From Gammaproteobacteria bacterium (GTDB lineage: Bacteria; Pseudomonadota; Gammaproteobacteria; Steroidobacterales; JABDMI01), in the NCBI GenBank assembly GCA_013001575.1, contig JABDMI010000059.1, positions 1-57,272 of the forward strand: a stretch of 57,272 nt of DNA, written 5' to 3'. Below the pieces are notes generated by a model. That model did not search any database, had not been told where the DNA came from, and saw nothing but the letters and a program-made list of their open reading frames with translations. Position 1 is the stretch's first letter. Each line of letters opens with the position of its first letter. Positions 37,141 to 46,930 of this stretch are shown one piece after another. Both the position numbers and the translations under genes were made by a program.

Positions 37141-37324
37141 TGTATTAATTATGTGCTAATTACTTGTATTTCTGTATATTCAGTTTAACATGCGAATTTG
37201 ATGCAAAATCAATCAGGTACAGAATTAATAAAAACCGTTAGCCCATAGGAAACTCTAACTATACTTTGCTACACTTTTATTGAATTAATCATTACTACTA
37301 CATAATTAAAAAATGGATTAAATT

Positions 37325-39310
37325 ATGCGACAACTCAATTCTTTGCGAAATATATTTTTCTCTTTATTAATTTTAATTGCGGCGACAAACAATGCTGCAG
37401 CTCTGAACATCGAAGATTATGGCCTTTTGCCTGATATTCGGTCCGTTTCTATTTCCCCCGATGGTAAACACTATGCCCTTATTAAAAGAGGGAATAGTGG
37501 TGATGCGTTCTATATTGTAAATATTGCAAAAAATGAGGTGGTTGCCGGTGTGGATGCAAGCGCAGTAAAGGCCCGATCAGTATACTTTGCAACCAACGAA
37601 CATGTCATATTACTAAGCTCAAAAACACGACGATCATTCAGGATTCGAGGCAAATGGGAGCAAGACACAGCAATATCGTTTAATTTAAAAACCAAAAAAA
37701 TGAAAGTGTTGCCCACAAGCTATAAAGATCTGTATGAGGCGCAAAGTGGTTTAGGCCGAATTGTGGGAATCAATGAACAAAAAAAAGAAGTGTACATGCC
37801 GGCTTATGTTGGAGCCTCAGAACCCAGAAACGATCTATTGCGAGTAAATATAGATAATGGAAGAGCTCTATTGCACGCTAGAGGTAATCATTATGTGATC
37901 GACTGGTTCGTAGGAGATCAGGGCAAAGTTTTGGCCAGGGAGGAATATCGCGAACGAGAACAAGAGCATCGTGTTTTGTCTAAGGTTTCTGGGAAATGGA
38001 AAACTATATATACGAAAAAAACCGATGTTCCGGATATTTCAATCCTCGCGATCAATCATAGTGAAGACGCATTGATTTACAGTGAAAGTTATCAGGATGC
38101 CGATGCAATTTATTCAATGTCTCTCTCGGATGGCTCAATTACAGGACCGATGTTTGAAGAGGAAAAAACGGATATACAAAGTATCTTGACCACTTCGCTG
38201 AATAGAAAATTTGACGGCATACTCTACAGTGGCTTATTGCCGAGTTATCAATTTCTGGATGAAAATCATCAGGCTAATATGGCCGCTATACAGGATTTAT
38301 ATCCGGGTAGCGAAATTCATCCTATTTCAAATACGGCGGATAAATCCAGATCGGTAATCCTGGTTAGCGGGAATGAAGGGGCAGATAATTATCTGATTTT
38401 CGATTCAATTGAAAGAAGAGTGAGTTTATTAGGTACCGGTTATCCCGAAGTTAGTAAAGATAAAATTGCTCCCGTCAAGGCAATCAGGTACAAGGCACGT
38501 GATGGTCTTTCTATCAGTGCAATAATTACCAAGCCTTTAAATTCGGAAAATGCAAAAAAATTACCAATGATTGTAATGCCTCATGGAGGCCCAGAAAGTT
38601 ACGACAGTATTCGTTTTGACTGGTGGGCACAATTTTTAGCCCGAAAGGGATATTTGGTTTTACAACCAAATTTCAGAGGGTCCAGCGGTTTTGGTAATGA
38701 TTTTAGAATTGCAGGTCGAGGTAAGTGGGGCAAAGAAATGCAGGACGATGTTTCCGATGGCGTACTGGCAATGATCAAAACTGGTGCTGCTGATCCAGAT
38801 CGCGTTTGCATTGTGGGCGCTTCTTACGGAGGCTACGCAGCAATGGCGGGTGGCGCGTTTAGTCCTGATCTGTATCGCTGTGTTGTTGCTGTTGCCGGAG
38901 TCTCTGATATTCCTAAAATGTTACGAGATCAAGCCTATACTTCAGGCAAAAGGCACTGGGTCGTCAGTTATTGGAATAGTGTTATTGGAAACTCCAAATC
39001 GGAGAAAGAGAAACTTAATAAAATTTCTCCGGTGAATGCCGCTGCAAACTTTAAGGCGCCACTTTTAATGCTACATGGGAAAGATGATACTGTCGTTCCT
39101 ATTGTTCAAAGTAAACGCATGTTAAAAGCCATGCGAAAAGCCGGAAAACAAGCAGAATTGATCACGCTCAAAGGAGAAGATCATTGGTTGTCGAGTAGCG
39201 AGACCCGACTCGAACTCTTGAAAAGTGTGTCGGATTTTCTTGATCAATATAATCCTACTGATAATCTCATTCCAATGGAATCGTTAAATCATTCATCGGC
39301 CGTTCAGTAA
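37325..39310 (+). CDS. Prolyl-oligopeptidase family (S9) serine peptidase, exported
   Basis: 661 aa. A signal peptide (FFSLLILIAATNNAAA) exports it. The N-terminal ~380 residues form a beta-propeller-like region (SISPDGKHYALIKRG). The C-terminal alpha/beta hydrolase has the full triad: Ser500 in GASYGGYA, Asp588 in HGKDDTVVP and His620 in GEDHW, plus the oxyanion-region MPHGGPE. Closest to acylaminoacyl-peptidase or dipeptidyl-peptidase types of S9C. Monocistronic. Confidence 0.9.
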   Translation: MRQLNSLRNIFFSLLILIAATNNAAALNIEDYGLLPDIRSVSISPDGKHYALIKRGNSGDAFYIVNIAKNEVVAGVDASAVKARSVYFATNEHVILLSSKTRRSFRIRGKWEQDTAISFNLKTKKMKVLPTSYKDLYEAQSGLGRIVGINEQKKEVYMPAYVGASEPRNDLLRVNIDNGRALLHARGNHYVIDWFVGDQGKVLAREEYREREQEHRVLSKVSGKWKTIYTKKTDVPDISILAINHSEDALIYSESYQDADAIYSMSLSDGSITGPMFEEEKTDIQSILTTSLNRKFDGILYSGLLPSYQFLDENHQANMAAIQDLYPGSEIHPISNTADKSRSVILVSGNEGADNYLIFDSIERRVSLLGTGYPEVSKDKIAPVKAIRYKARDGLSISAIITKPLNSENAKKLPMIVMPHGGPESYDSIRFDWWAQFLARKGYLVLQPNFRGSSGFGNDFRIAGRGKWGKEMQDDVSDGVLAMIKTGAADPDRVCIVGASYGGYAAMAGGAFSPDLYRCVVAVAGVSDIPKMLRDQAYTSGKRHWVVSYWNSVIGNSKSEKEKLNKISPVNAAANFKAPLLMLHGKDDTVVPIVQSKRMLKAMRKAGKQAELITLKGEDHWLSSSETRLELLKSVSDFLDQYNPTDNLIPMESLNHSSAVQ

Positions 39311-39491
39311 AAAACGAGTAAAACCAGATACTTACAGTGATTGGATTCGCTTGTAGGTGTCTGATTTATATCAGAATCACAGTTGTTAACACGGTTTTTT
39401 CTTGACTATCGCGTGCACACTCAGCAATATAGCTCGACGTTCGGGCTTGCTGTTTTCCCGTAGTTAAAACCCACACATGAGAGGTTGTCCT

Positions 39492-40154
39492 ATGAACAAT
39501 TATTTTAAACGTTTTTTGGTCTTGCTATTGTCGGCCGTATTAATGGTCACAGTCAGTGCGGCCGGAAAAGAGAAGAACAAAAACAAGGCCATGGAAAAAG
39601 GCAAGGCTAAAGCCGAGGCCATGATGCACAAAAAAAAGGACAAAATGAAATCCGACATGGATGACGACGACGAGGACGATGATGAGTACGAAGACGATGA
39701 CCATGATGATGAGTACGAAGACGACGACCATGACGACGATGAGTATGATGACGATATGAGTGATGCGGAAAAAGAAGCCCATAAGGCTGAGAAAAAAGCT
39801 CGCAAAGCTGATAAAAAAGCCGCAAAAGAAGCACGTAAGGCCGAGCACGAAGCGATGAAAGAAGCACGTAAGGCCGAGCATGAAGCGATGAAAGAAGAGA
39901 AACAGGCTATTAAGGCAGAATACAAAGAACAGCGTGACGCATTGAAGTCGGATGAGAAAGAAGAACTGGATGCGCTCAAGGAAGAAGGCAAAGCTTTAAA
40001 GGATGAGCGCAAAGCCGCCGACAAGTTAAGCGGGGAAGATCAGGCAATGGCTAATGCCGAAAAAGGCAAAGCCGCCGATAAAGAGTTGAATGAGAAAGCC
40101 CAGGAGGCCACAGCTAAAAAAGCTAAAAAACCGTGGTGGAAATTCTGGAATTAA
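39492..40154 (+). CDS. Secreted Asp-rich, charged-helix repeat protein
   Basis: 220 aa from the ATG at 39492 (GAGG upstream). Signal peptide NYFKRFLVLLLSAVLMVTVSA, then a Lys/Met-rich basic segment, then an Asp/Glu/Tyr/His block of about 35 residues (units like DDEYEDDDH), then an Ala/Lys/Glu heptad-like helix with a duplicated EARKAEHEAMK unit, ending in PWWKFWN. The acidic block could bind Ca2+ or other cations; the helix is likely a coiled coil. A 33-bp direct repeat encodes the duplicated unit. No family recognised. Single gene with its own terminator. Confidence 0.75.
   Translation: MNNYFKRFLVLLLSAVLMVTVSAAGKEKNKNKAMEKGKAKAEAMMHKKKDKMKSDMDDDDEDDDEYEDDDHDDEYEDDDHDDDEYDDDMSDAEKEAHKAEKKARKADKKAAKEARKAEHEAMKEARKAEHEAMKEEKQAIKAEYKEQRDALKSDEKEELDALKEEGKALKDERKAADKLSGEDQAMANAEKGKAADKELNEKAQEATAKKAKKPWWKFWN
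39828..39893 (+). repeat. 33-bp tandem duplication in coding sequence
   Basis: Copies at 39828-39860 and 39861-39893 differ at a single base and encode EARKAEHEAMK twice, an in-frame expansion of the coiled-coil region. Confidence 0.9.
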
Positions 40155-40181
40155 ATAAATCCTGTTTCACAATAAAACCGA

Positions 40182-40209
40182 GGCAAGTCAATTCGACTTG
40201 CCTTTTTTT
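40182..40209 (+). terminator. Rho-independent terminator
   Basis: Stem GGCAAGTC/GACTTGCC (40182-40189, 40195-40202), 5-base loop, then TTTTTTT. Separates the charged secreted protein from glnE. Confidence 0.88.
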
Positions 40210-40235
40210 ATGCATGATTAGGCTACAATGTGGGC

Positions 40236-43037
40236 ATGCCATCTGATTCCTTACTCAAACTGTTTGCGCAACACAATTTAGCTGTGGAACTGGAACATGT
40301 GTGTCATGCCAGTCCATACATTGAAGGTGTGTTGGAGAGACACAGTGATGTGATTGCAGACAACCTGGAGTCCGGACAATGGTTAACATCTTTGCAGCAA
40401 GTTGATCTCGCAAATCTTCCGCATACATCTGCACTGAAGGATCATGCAAAATTATCAGATTCAGAATTCAAACGACAATTACGCAAATATCGCAATATTC
40501 ACTCCTGCCGTATTCTTTGGCATGACCTGACCGGTCGTGCTGATTGGCAGAGCGTGTTTCGCGCTCAGTCAGATCTGGCCGATCAATGTGTGCATCTTGT
40601 ACTCGAGTTTTTGCACACCAGTTTTACACAAAAATACCAGTCGCCTTGCTATGACGATGGTAAGCCGATGCGTTTATGTATTGTAGCAATGGGAAAATGG
40701 GGCGGTCAGGAGCTGAATTTTTCATCCGATATAGATTTTATTTGCGTGTATGCGGAAAGTGGCGAAGTTGATGGATTGAATGGCAGACGCGGACTTTCTC
40801 ATCATGAATACTTCACAAAAATGACCCAGGGTCTGATCCAGATCCTCGACGATATTACGGCTGATGGCTTTGTGTATCGCTGTGACACACGCTTGCGACC
40901 GTTTGGTGATTCCGGTGCACTAGTTGTTAATCTGCCTGCATTGGAGCAGTATCTGTTGCAACATGGTCGTGAATGGGAACGCTATGCGTATTTAAAGGCG
41001 CGTTGTGTGAGTGGTGATGAAAATGTCTGTCAGGAATTTGAGGAATTGCGACGGCCATTTGTGTACCGGCGCTATCTGGATTTTTCTGTGTTTAGCAAGT
41101 TGCGTGACATGCATGCACAGATCACCGTACAAGTTAAGAAACTCGATACCAAAAATGACCTCAAACTTGGACGCGGCGGCATTCGCGAATGCGAGTTTTT
41201 GATCCAGGCGATGCAATTACTGCGAGGCGGTCGAACCAGGTCTTTGCAACAAAACCGGTTCATTGCGGCTTATGAGGCATTACACAGTACCGAAACCTGG
41301 CAAGACCCCGGTCACAAACTTCTGAATGCCTATGTGTATTTACGCTTGCTGGAAAATCGTTTACAAGGCTTATATCAGCAACAAACCCACGCTTTACCCG
41401 AACTGGAATCCGACCAGAAGCGTCTGGCACGGGCTATGGGAGTTAGCGACTGGCAGCGCTTAATGGCGGACCTGAAGGGGCACAGGGATCATGTAGAAAA
41501 CACCTTTAATCGCGAGCTTTCCTTGTTGGGTATTTCATCACATGAGCGCCCGGTAAATTCGCAATGGCGGGAAAAGATCGAACAAACGGATATTTTTACC
41601 CAAGAGATACGGAAGCGATTTTTGCGCATTGACAGTACCCGTTTATACAAAACTCTGAGCGAGTCTTCACGTCGTGTTCTGGATCGATTGATTTTTCAGG
41701 CTCTGGAAATATTTTTGGAACATCAAGCCGAGCAAGTCAAGCCGGCTCAATTGTCATTTGCCGCCGGAAACTTTTTGGGGATCATACGTGCCATTGGTAA
41801 TCGTCCTGTGTATTTTGATCTGCTGGTTGAGAACCCATCCGCCTTGCGACATTTATTGTTCGTGTGTTTGAAAAGCGATTATCTATGTCAACAAATTACG
41901 CTGCGTCCGGTCTTGCTGGATGAATTGCTGGATGCCCGGGTGTTTGAGCATATTCCAGCAAGAGATGAAGTTCGTACAAGCACATTGGCAATAACCCGGA
42001 ACAATCAACAAGAATCCAGCGAACAACTGATCAATGATCTGGTGAACAATAAACACATGCACAGTTTCAGAATTGCTGCTGCTGAAATTTTCAATCGCTT
42101 GCCCTTGATGCAAGTTAGTGACCGCTTAAGTGACCTGGCTGAAGCCAGCTTAATGGTAATCTTTGAACGAGTGCTTGATGAAACATTATCAAAGTTTAGT
42201 TTGGGGCCATTAAAGCTTGACGATTGCGGGTTTGCAATTTTGGCTTATGGGAAACTGGGTGGTCTTGAACTCAGTTATACCTCGGATCTGGATATCGTGT
42301 TTTTGTTCGCACATAAAGCAATCCCGAAATCTCATGTTTTGCATAGTGACATGACCTTAAGGTCAAAGTTCTACACACGTTTGACCCAGCAAATAATTCG
42401 CTATCTGGACATGCCGACCACTATGGGGCGCTTGTATGAAGTTGATACGCGTTTGCGTCCGAGTGGAAACTCCGGATTTTTGGTCAGCTCGATAGAGGCA
42501 TTTGCAAGGTATTTACGTGAAGAAGCATGGACCTGGGAACATCAGGCATTGAGTAGGGCACGAGTTGTACTGGGATCGACTGACATGCATGACAGGATTG
42601 AAGCCACGCGCCAAGACATACTTACTCATGCTGTAAAGCGTGACACATTGAAAAAAGATGTCATCAACATGCGTCAGAAAATGCGTCAACAATTTGACAA
42701 AAATCATCACAAGTCAGGAATGGTTCACTTAAAACAATCACCGGGTGGAATGATCGACCTGGAGTTTTTAGTGCAATATCTGATATTGCAATATGCGGCA
42801 GAGTATCCGGAGCTGATCGTGTATTCCGATAATATTCGCCAACTCGAAGCACTTGCCGCAGTTGGTCTACTCACCGAGCAAGCCGCCAAGTCCTTGATCG
42901 AGGCCTATATCAAATTGCGTGAGAAAGTGCATTTGCTCAGTTTGCAATCAAAAAAACCAATGGTGTCAGAAGGTGTTTTACTGCATGAACGTACACTGAT
43001 ACAGCAGCAATGGCTTGAACATATGCACTCAGATTGA
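40236..43037 (+). CDS. glnE: Bifunctional glutamine synthetase adenylyltransferase/adenylyl-removing enzyme
   Basis: Controls glutamine synthetase by adding and removing AMP. 933 aa from the ATG at 40236, or 935 aa from a GTG six bases earlier. Two tandem nucleotidyltransferase units: the N-terminal deadenylylase with MGKWGGQELNFSSDIDF and the C-terminal adenylyltransferase with YGKLGGLELSYTSDLDIVFLF, each followed by RLRPFG/RLRPSG and a helical domain. Near hldE, as in E. coli. GlnB-type regulators would act on it but are not in this window. Confidence 0.95.
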   Translation: MPSDSLLKLFAQHNLAVELEHVCHASPYIEGVLERHSDVIADNLESGQWLTSLQQVDLANLPHTSALKDHAKLSDSEFKRQLRKYRNIHSCRILWHDLTGRADWQSVFRAQSDLADQCVHLVLEFLHTSFTQKYQSPCYDDGKPMRLCIVAMGKWGGQELNFSSDIDFICVYAESGEVDGLNGRRGLSHHEYFTKMTQGLIQILDDITADGFVYRCDTRLRPFGDSGALVVNLPALEQYLLQHGREWERYAYLKARCVSGDENVCQEFEELRRPFVYRRYLDFSVFSKLRDMHAQITVQVKKLDTKNDLKLGRGGIRECEFLIQAMQLLRGGRTRSLQQNRFIAAYEALHSTETWQDPGHKLLNAYVYLRLLENRLQGLYQQQTHALPELESDQKRLARAMGVSDWQRLMADLKGHRDHVENTFNRELSLLGISSHERPVNSQWREKIEQTDIFTQEIRKRFLRIDSTRLYKTLSESSRRVLDRLIFQALEIFLEHQAEQVKPAQLSFAAGNFLGIIRAIGNRPVYFDLLVENPSALRHLLFVCLKSDYLCQQITLRPVLLDELLDARVFEHIPARDEVRTSTLAITRNNQQESSEQLINDLVNNKHMHSFRIAAAEIFNRLPLMQVSDRLSDLAEASLMVIFERVLDETLSKFSLGPLKLDDCGFAILAYGKLGGLELSYTSDLDIVFLFAHKAIPKSHVLHSDMTLRSKFYTRLTQQIIRYLDMPTTMGRLYEVDTRLRPSGNSGFLVSSIEAFARYLREEAWTWEHQALSRARVVLGSTDMHDRIEATRQDILTHAVKRDTLKKDVINMRQKMRQQFDKNHHKSGMVHLKQSPGGMIDLEFLVQYLILQYAAEYPELIVYSDNIRQLEALAAVGLLTEQAAKSLIEAYIKLREKVHLLSLQSKKPMVSEGVLLHERTLIQQQWLEHMHSD

Positions 43038-43089
43038 TGTGAGATTTCGGTATAATTACTATCTGCCCCAAACTAACAGACAAACAAAA

Positions 43090-43302
43090 ATGACTGAAAA
43101 AACCAGCTCTAACATCAACCCGGAATTATCCACACCTAATGCACAGGATGAATACACAGTTAGCAAAGCAGACTTACCTCTGCATTGCCCGACTCCAGGC
43201 ATGAGTAAATGGAATTCACACCCCAAGGTCTTTATTCCTGTTGAAGATACCGGTGAAGCCCGTTGTCCCTATTGTGGCGCGATGTATTACCTGAAGTCCT
43301 AG
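43090..43302 (+). CDS. Zinc-finger (zf-CHCC type) small protein
   Basis: 70 aa from the ATG at 43090. The C-terminal 40 residues carry LPLHCPTPGMSKWNSHPKVFIPV and ARCPYCGAMYYL: the Cys/His/Cys/Cys zinc ligands and spacing of the zf-CHCC family (related to mitochondrial NDUFS6). In gammaproteobacteria such proteins are small and uncharacterised and often sit near LPS-core genes. The ribosome binding site is weak. Confidence 0.82.
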   Translation: MTEKTSSNINPELSTPNAQDEYTVSKADLPLHCPTPGMSKWNSHPKVFIPVEDTGEARCPYCGAMYYLKS

Positions 43303-43327
43303 TTAATTACAAGGCAACGTAAACACT

Positions 43328-44104
43328 GTGACCAAGCCAAGCAGCAAATTACCCATCAGCGTGTTCATTGTGTGTCAGGATGAAGAGCAACACATTGCAC
43401 GCTGTTTACAAAGCTGTGAACGCATGCAGGAAATAGTTTTGGTGGATTCGGGGAGCAGTGACAAGACCCTTGAGATCGCAAATCAATATCCTGTTAAGAT
43501 CTTGCACAATGCCTGGCCCGGTTACGCCAAACAAAAACAATTTGCCCTTGAGCAATGCACACAAGACTGGGTGCTGAATCTTGATGCCGATGAAGAGCTC
43601 ACCCCGGAACTGGTCAACGAATTCGAAAAATTTATGCAGCAAGGGCAATACAGCGGTTTGCGCTGTTTACGTGAAGACTTGTTTTTGGGTCAACGTCCTT
43701 CGAAATGGGCGAAAAAATCTAATAACCTGCGTTTTTATAAAAGAAGTAAAGTTGCATTTGACGAAAATACCCTGGTGCACGAGACCGCTGAGCTAGATGG
43801 TGTAGAGGCGCGTACTGCAAAATCATTTTTGCATCATGGTTATGATGAGATTGAGTCGGTGATTGATAAACATAATCTTTATTCCAGTTTGAAAGCTAGT
43901 GAGAAATATCAAAAAGGAAAACGATTTTCCTACATGAAATTGATCTTGATATACCCGCTGACTTTTTTGAAAATTTATATTTTGCAACGAAACATTTTCT
44001 CAGGCATGCGTGGGTTCATATTGGCCAACAACGTCGCTTATTACTCTTTTCTAAAGGAATCTAAATTGTACGAGTTAGAAATCAGGCAAAAAAATAATTC
44101 CTGA
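43328..44104 (+). CDS. Family 2 glycosyltransferase, LPS-core WaaE/KdtX type
   Basis: 258 aa with a GTG start. ISVFIVCQDEEQHIARCL, VLVDSGSSDKT, WVLNLDADEEL (the DXD-like motif) and a C-terminal hydrophobic pair of segments, the pattern of WaaE-like enzymes that add a beta-glucose or similar sugar to the LPS inner core. Its stop and that of the opposing heptosyltransferase gene form one TGATCA. Exact sugar not determined. Confidence 0.82.
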   Translation: MTKPSSKLPISVFIVCQDEEQHIARCLQSCERMQEIVLVDSGSSDKTLEIANQYPVKILHNAWPGYAKQKQFALEQCTQDWVLNLDADEELTPELVNEFEKFMQQGQYSGLRCLREDLFLGQRPSKWAKKSNNLRFYKRSKVAFDENTLVHETAELDGVEARTAKSFLHHGYDEIESVIDKHNLYSSLKASEKYQKGKRFSYMKLILIYPLTFLKIYILQRNIFSGMRGFILANNVAYYSFLKESKLYELEIRQKNNS

Positions 44105-45151
44105 TCAGATAATTGCATTTAGTTTTTCAATTACATCCTCAACTTGTATCTGGGTCATGACCTCTGGATGTCTAACGCGTTGCCCCCATTTCAGGTCTTC
44201 AGCTTCTTTATATAGGTACTGACGTGCCGCTTGCGGATATTTATTCACCACTAAATGTTGATAGTGATAGGGTCCGGTGCGTAGCGGGTTTGAACCTGCA
44301 TAGAGACCGATACAAGGGGTTTGGGCAGAGTTGGCCATGTGCACCGGACCGGAATCAGGGGCGATGACCAGATTGGCATTCTTGATCAGGGCGTAAAGTT
44401 GTTTGAGCGTGGTCTGACCAATCTGGTTTTGTATAGCCTTGCTGTTGCAAGAGGCCAGAATCAATTTGCCGTACTCCTGTTCCAGTTCACTAGGTCCGCC
44501 GGTCAATAGGATCTGGAAATCTTCGGCAATTAGTTTATTGCACACTTGAACATAGTTGTCGACAGACCAGTTACGGAAATTACGACTTCGTTGGCTGCTA
44601 CAAGGGCTAATAATAACTGTGGGTTTATTTGCGATAATTTTTTGCGCATACTTCAGATCTTTATCCGGGATAGGTATGTGCCAATCGACTACCCTATGCT
44701 TTATGCCCAAGGTCTCGCAAAACCCGAACAAACCATCCATGACATGTTCATTTAGGGCCTGGTCAATTTTCTGATCACTGAATAACCATTGAAAATCCTT
44801 GGCTCTGGCTCGATCGAATCCAATGCGGGTTTTTGCTTTAATATAACGACTTGCAAGACTTGCGCGTAAGGCCACCTGCAGCATGAGCAATACATCAAAC
44901 TCTCGCCCGGCAAGATCAAGCTGTAATTGCCGATGGGCTTTGCGTCCCTGACTCTTATCAAAGATAATGAATTCCACATTCGGGATGTCGCCGATTAAAG
45001 TTGCCTCCAATTTGCCAACGATCCAGGTGAACCGGGTATTTGGCCAGGTGGCTTGTAAAGTGCGCAGGATTGGCACAGTATGAATAACGTCTCCAATGGC
45101 CGAGAGACGCAAGATGCACACAGATTCAGGTGGTCGATCCAGTTTTAGCAT
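44105..45151 (-). CDS. Glycosyltransferase family 9 (LPS heptosyltransferase type)
   Basis: 348 aa, GT-B fold. N-terminal ILRLSAIGDVIHTVPILRTLQ and C-terminal VIAPDSGPVHMANSAQTPCIGLYAGSNPLRTGPY are hallmarks of ADP-heptose:LPS heptosyltransferases. It may be WaaC-, WaaF- or WaaQ-like; I cannot tell which. It is divergent from kdkA with only 7 bases between start codons, so each promoter must lie within the other's coding region or be shared. The hldE gene nearby supplies ADP-heptose. Confidence 0.85.
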   Translation of the reverse strand: MLKLDRPPESVCILRLSAIGDVIHTVPILRTLQATWPNTRFTWIVGKLEATLIGDIPNVEFIIFDKSQGRKAHRQLQLDLAGREFDVLLMLQVALRASLASRYIKAKTRIGFDRARAKDFQWLFSDQKIDQALNEHVMDGLFGFCETLGIKHRVVDWHIPIPDKDLKYAQKIIANKPTVIISPCSSQRSRNFRNWSVDNYVQVCNKLIAEDFQILLTGGPSELEQEYGKLILASCNSKAIQNQIGQTTLKQLYALIKNANLVIAPDSGPVHMANSAQTPCIGLYAGSNPLRTGPYHYQHLVVNKYPQAARQYLYKEAEDLKWGQRVRHPEVMTQIQVEDVIEKLNAII

Positions 45152-45158
45152 AAAAATA

Positions 45159-45890
45159 ATGAGTGAAGTACGTCAAAAAATTCTAACAGCCAGCGGGCGT
45201 AGCATTGTCATGCTATACGATTCCCGTTGGCAGGGCAAAATCTTGCCCGTGTACTTTGATCCCGATCATTGGCAGGCGAGTCCTGACACCGAGATATTGG
45301 CAAAGGGCAGAGGCACGACTTATAAAGTCCAATGTGAGTTTGACCGTCACGCCTGGGTATTACGACAATACCGACGCGGTGGTTTATTCGGGCGAGTCAT
45401 CAAACAAAGTTACTTTTTCTCGGGTGAGTCAAGGGTGCGTTCATTCGCAGAATGGCGATTGTTGCAATCTTTGCGTGAGCAAGATCTGCCCGTACCGGAA
45501 CCGGTTGCAGCCATGTATTTTCGTCTTGGACCATATTACAGAGCCGCCATCCTGACCCGGTATATTCCCGAGACCCGTACTTTAAGCCAGTTACTAAGCA
45601 AGCAAGGAAACATTCCCTGGTCCGGAATTGCCACCGCGATCCACCAACTGCATCGTGCTGGTCTTATACACGGTGATCTCAACGCCCACAATATCCTGAT
45701 CGATAAAAATGACTCTGTAACTGTGATCGACCTGGACAAATCCGGATATTTACCCGGTATTGATCTAAGCAGCCAGCACCGCGCTAATCTTGAGCGTTTG
45801 CAAAGATCGGTCAATAAGGTCAGTACGCGTCCGGAGCAGACGCAGCAAAAGGACTGGGATGAGTTTATTTCTGCCTATCGAAACAGCTAG
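45159..45890 (+). CDS. kdkA: 3-deoxy-D-manno-octulosonic acid (Kdo) kinase
   Basis: Phosphorylates the single Kdo residue of lipid A in bacteria whose WaaA adds one Kdo. 243 aa from the ATG at 45159. Kinase-like motifs: GRGTTYKV, WVLRQYRRGGLFGR, the catalytic loop LIHGDLNAHNILID and VIDLDKSG (Mg-binding DxD-like). The frame is open 21 codons further upstream into the opposite gene, which is antisense. Presence of kdkA suggests a phosphorylated single-Kdo inner core. Confidence 0.88.
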   Translation: MSEVRQKILTASGRSIVMLYDSRWQGKILPVYFDPDHWQASPDTEILAKGRGTTYKVQCEFDRHAWVLRQYRRGGLFGRVIKQSYFFSGESRVRSFAEWRLLQSLREQDLPVPEPVAAMYFRLGPYYRAAILTRYIPETRTLSQLLSKQGNIPWSGIATAIHQLHRAGLIHGDLNAHNILIDKNDSVTVIDLDKSGYLPGIDLSSQHRANLERLQRSVNKVSTRPEQTQQKDWDEFISAYRNS

Positions 45891-45902
45891 AGTTCTTAAA
45901 AT

Positions 45903-46802
45903 TTAGATATCCGCATAAACATCGGCAAATTCATCAGGCAAGCGTTTAAAACGACGATGCACCCAGTAATAGTGACTCGGCTGTTTCTTGATGAATTCTT
46001 CAAATAATCTGTTAATGCGATTGGCGTCCTGGATGTCACCTTCGCCCGGAAAGTCTGACAAGGCTGGCAATAAATGTAAATCATAACCTTTGCCGTCATC
46101 ACGTCGGTATTGCACAAATGGAATTACCGGAGCCTGAGTCATTTTCGCCAGTCGCATAGTGGCGACATTGGTCGGTGCGGGGTGTTGGAAAAACTCCGCG
46201 ATAAGGCTGTTTTTACCACTGAAATTCTGATCCGGTGCGTACCAGACGCTAGCATTGGTTTTCAGACTTTTTAACATCCCGCGGATATTGTTTTTTTCTA
46301 TAAGTTTATTACTGTAAAGGGCTCGTTTTTGTGTAATAAACTTTTCGAAATACGGGGTTTTGTGAGATCGGTAAACGGCATCAACCTTATGTTTCAGTCC
46401 TAGCAAGCGGCCACCCATTTCCAGCGTTGTGAAATGCGCACTGAGCAGGATCACACCTTTACCCTGAGCCAGGGCATCCTCCAGGTGCTCAAATCCATCG
46501 ATTTGCAAAAGGGCCTCTAAGCGCTTATCCGACCACCACCAACACATCCCCAATTCCATGAAGGCCATACCCAAGGCCTGAAAATGCTTTTTCAGTAGAT
46601 CATTTACAGCATTTTGATCCAGATCCGGAAAACATAATTCAATATTGCGTCGTGCAATTTTTCGACGTTGACTTACCAGTGGACGCATGATCTGTCCAAG
46701 TAATTGACCAAAGCTCATTAATAACTTGTAAGGCAAAAAACTGATCAGCCAAAGTAAAACGAGACCAATGCGTATACTCAGAGTGCGGAAAAAATCTTTC
46801 AA
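45903..46802 (-). CDS. Lipid A late acyltransferase (LpxL/HtrB family)
   Basis: Inner-membrane acyltransferase adding a secondary acyl chain to Kdo-lipid A. About 299 aa if the TTG at 46802 is used (AGG seven bases upstream); the frame is open to another TTG at 46871. There is no ATG at the N-terminus, so the start is uncertain. An N-terminal hydrophobic anchor is followed by RRNIELCFPDL, the catalytic H-x4-E as HFTTLE, and VWYAPDQNF, YYWVHRRFK. Placement beside hldE and waaA fits lipid A/core assembly. Confidence 0.86.
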   Translation of the reverse strand: MKDFFRTLSIRIGLVLLWLISFLPYKLLMSFGQLLGQIMRPLVSQRRKIARRNIELCFPDLDQNAVNDLLKKHFQALGMAFMELGMCWWWSDKRLEALLQIDGFEHLEDALAQGKGVILLSAHFTTLEMGGRLLGLKHKVDAVYRSHKTPYFEKFITQKRALYSNKLIEKNNIRGMLKSLKTNASVWYAPDQNFSGKNSLIAEFFQHPAPTNVATMRLAKMTQAPVIPFVQYRRDDGKGYDLHLLPALSDFPGEGDIQDANRINRLFEEFIKKQPSHYYWVHRRFKRLPDEFADVYADI

Positions 46803-46930
46803 AATAAAGCCTGATGGAATGAATATGCCACATTGTAAATCATGCTTGGACAAACCACAGCCCAGCGTCAAGAATCTTGTTTTACGCTTGTGCTAACATA
46901 TGCACTGATTTATTTCAGAGTGTCTTGAAT

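Noticed and set aside
39500-40024. Long Ser-rich open frame antisense to the Asp-rich secreted protein
   Set aside because: It arises from GAC/GAT and GCx repeats read backwards, has no ribosome binding site or plausible composition, and overlaps a gene with signal peptide and terminator.
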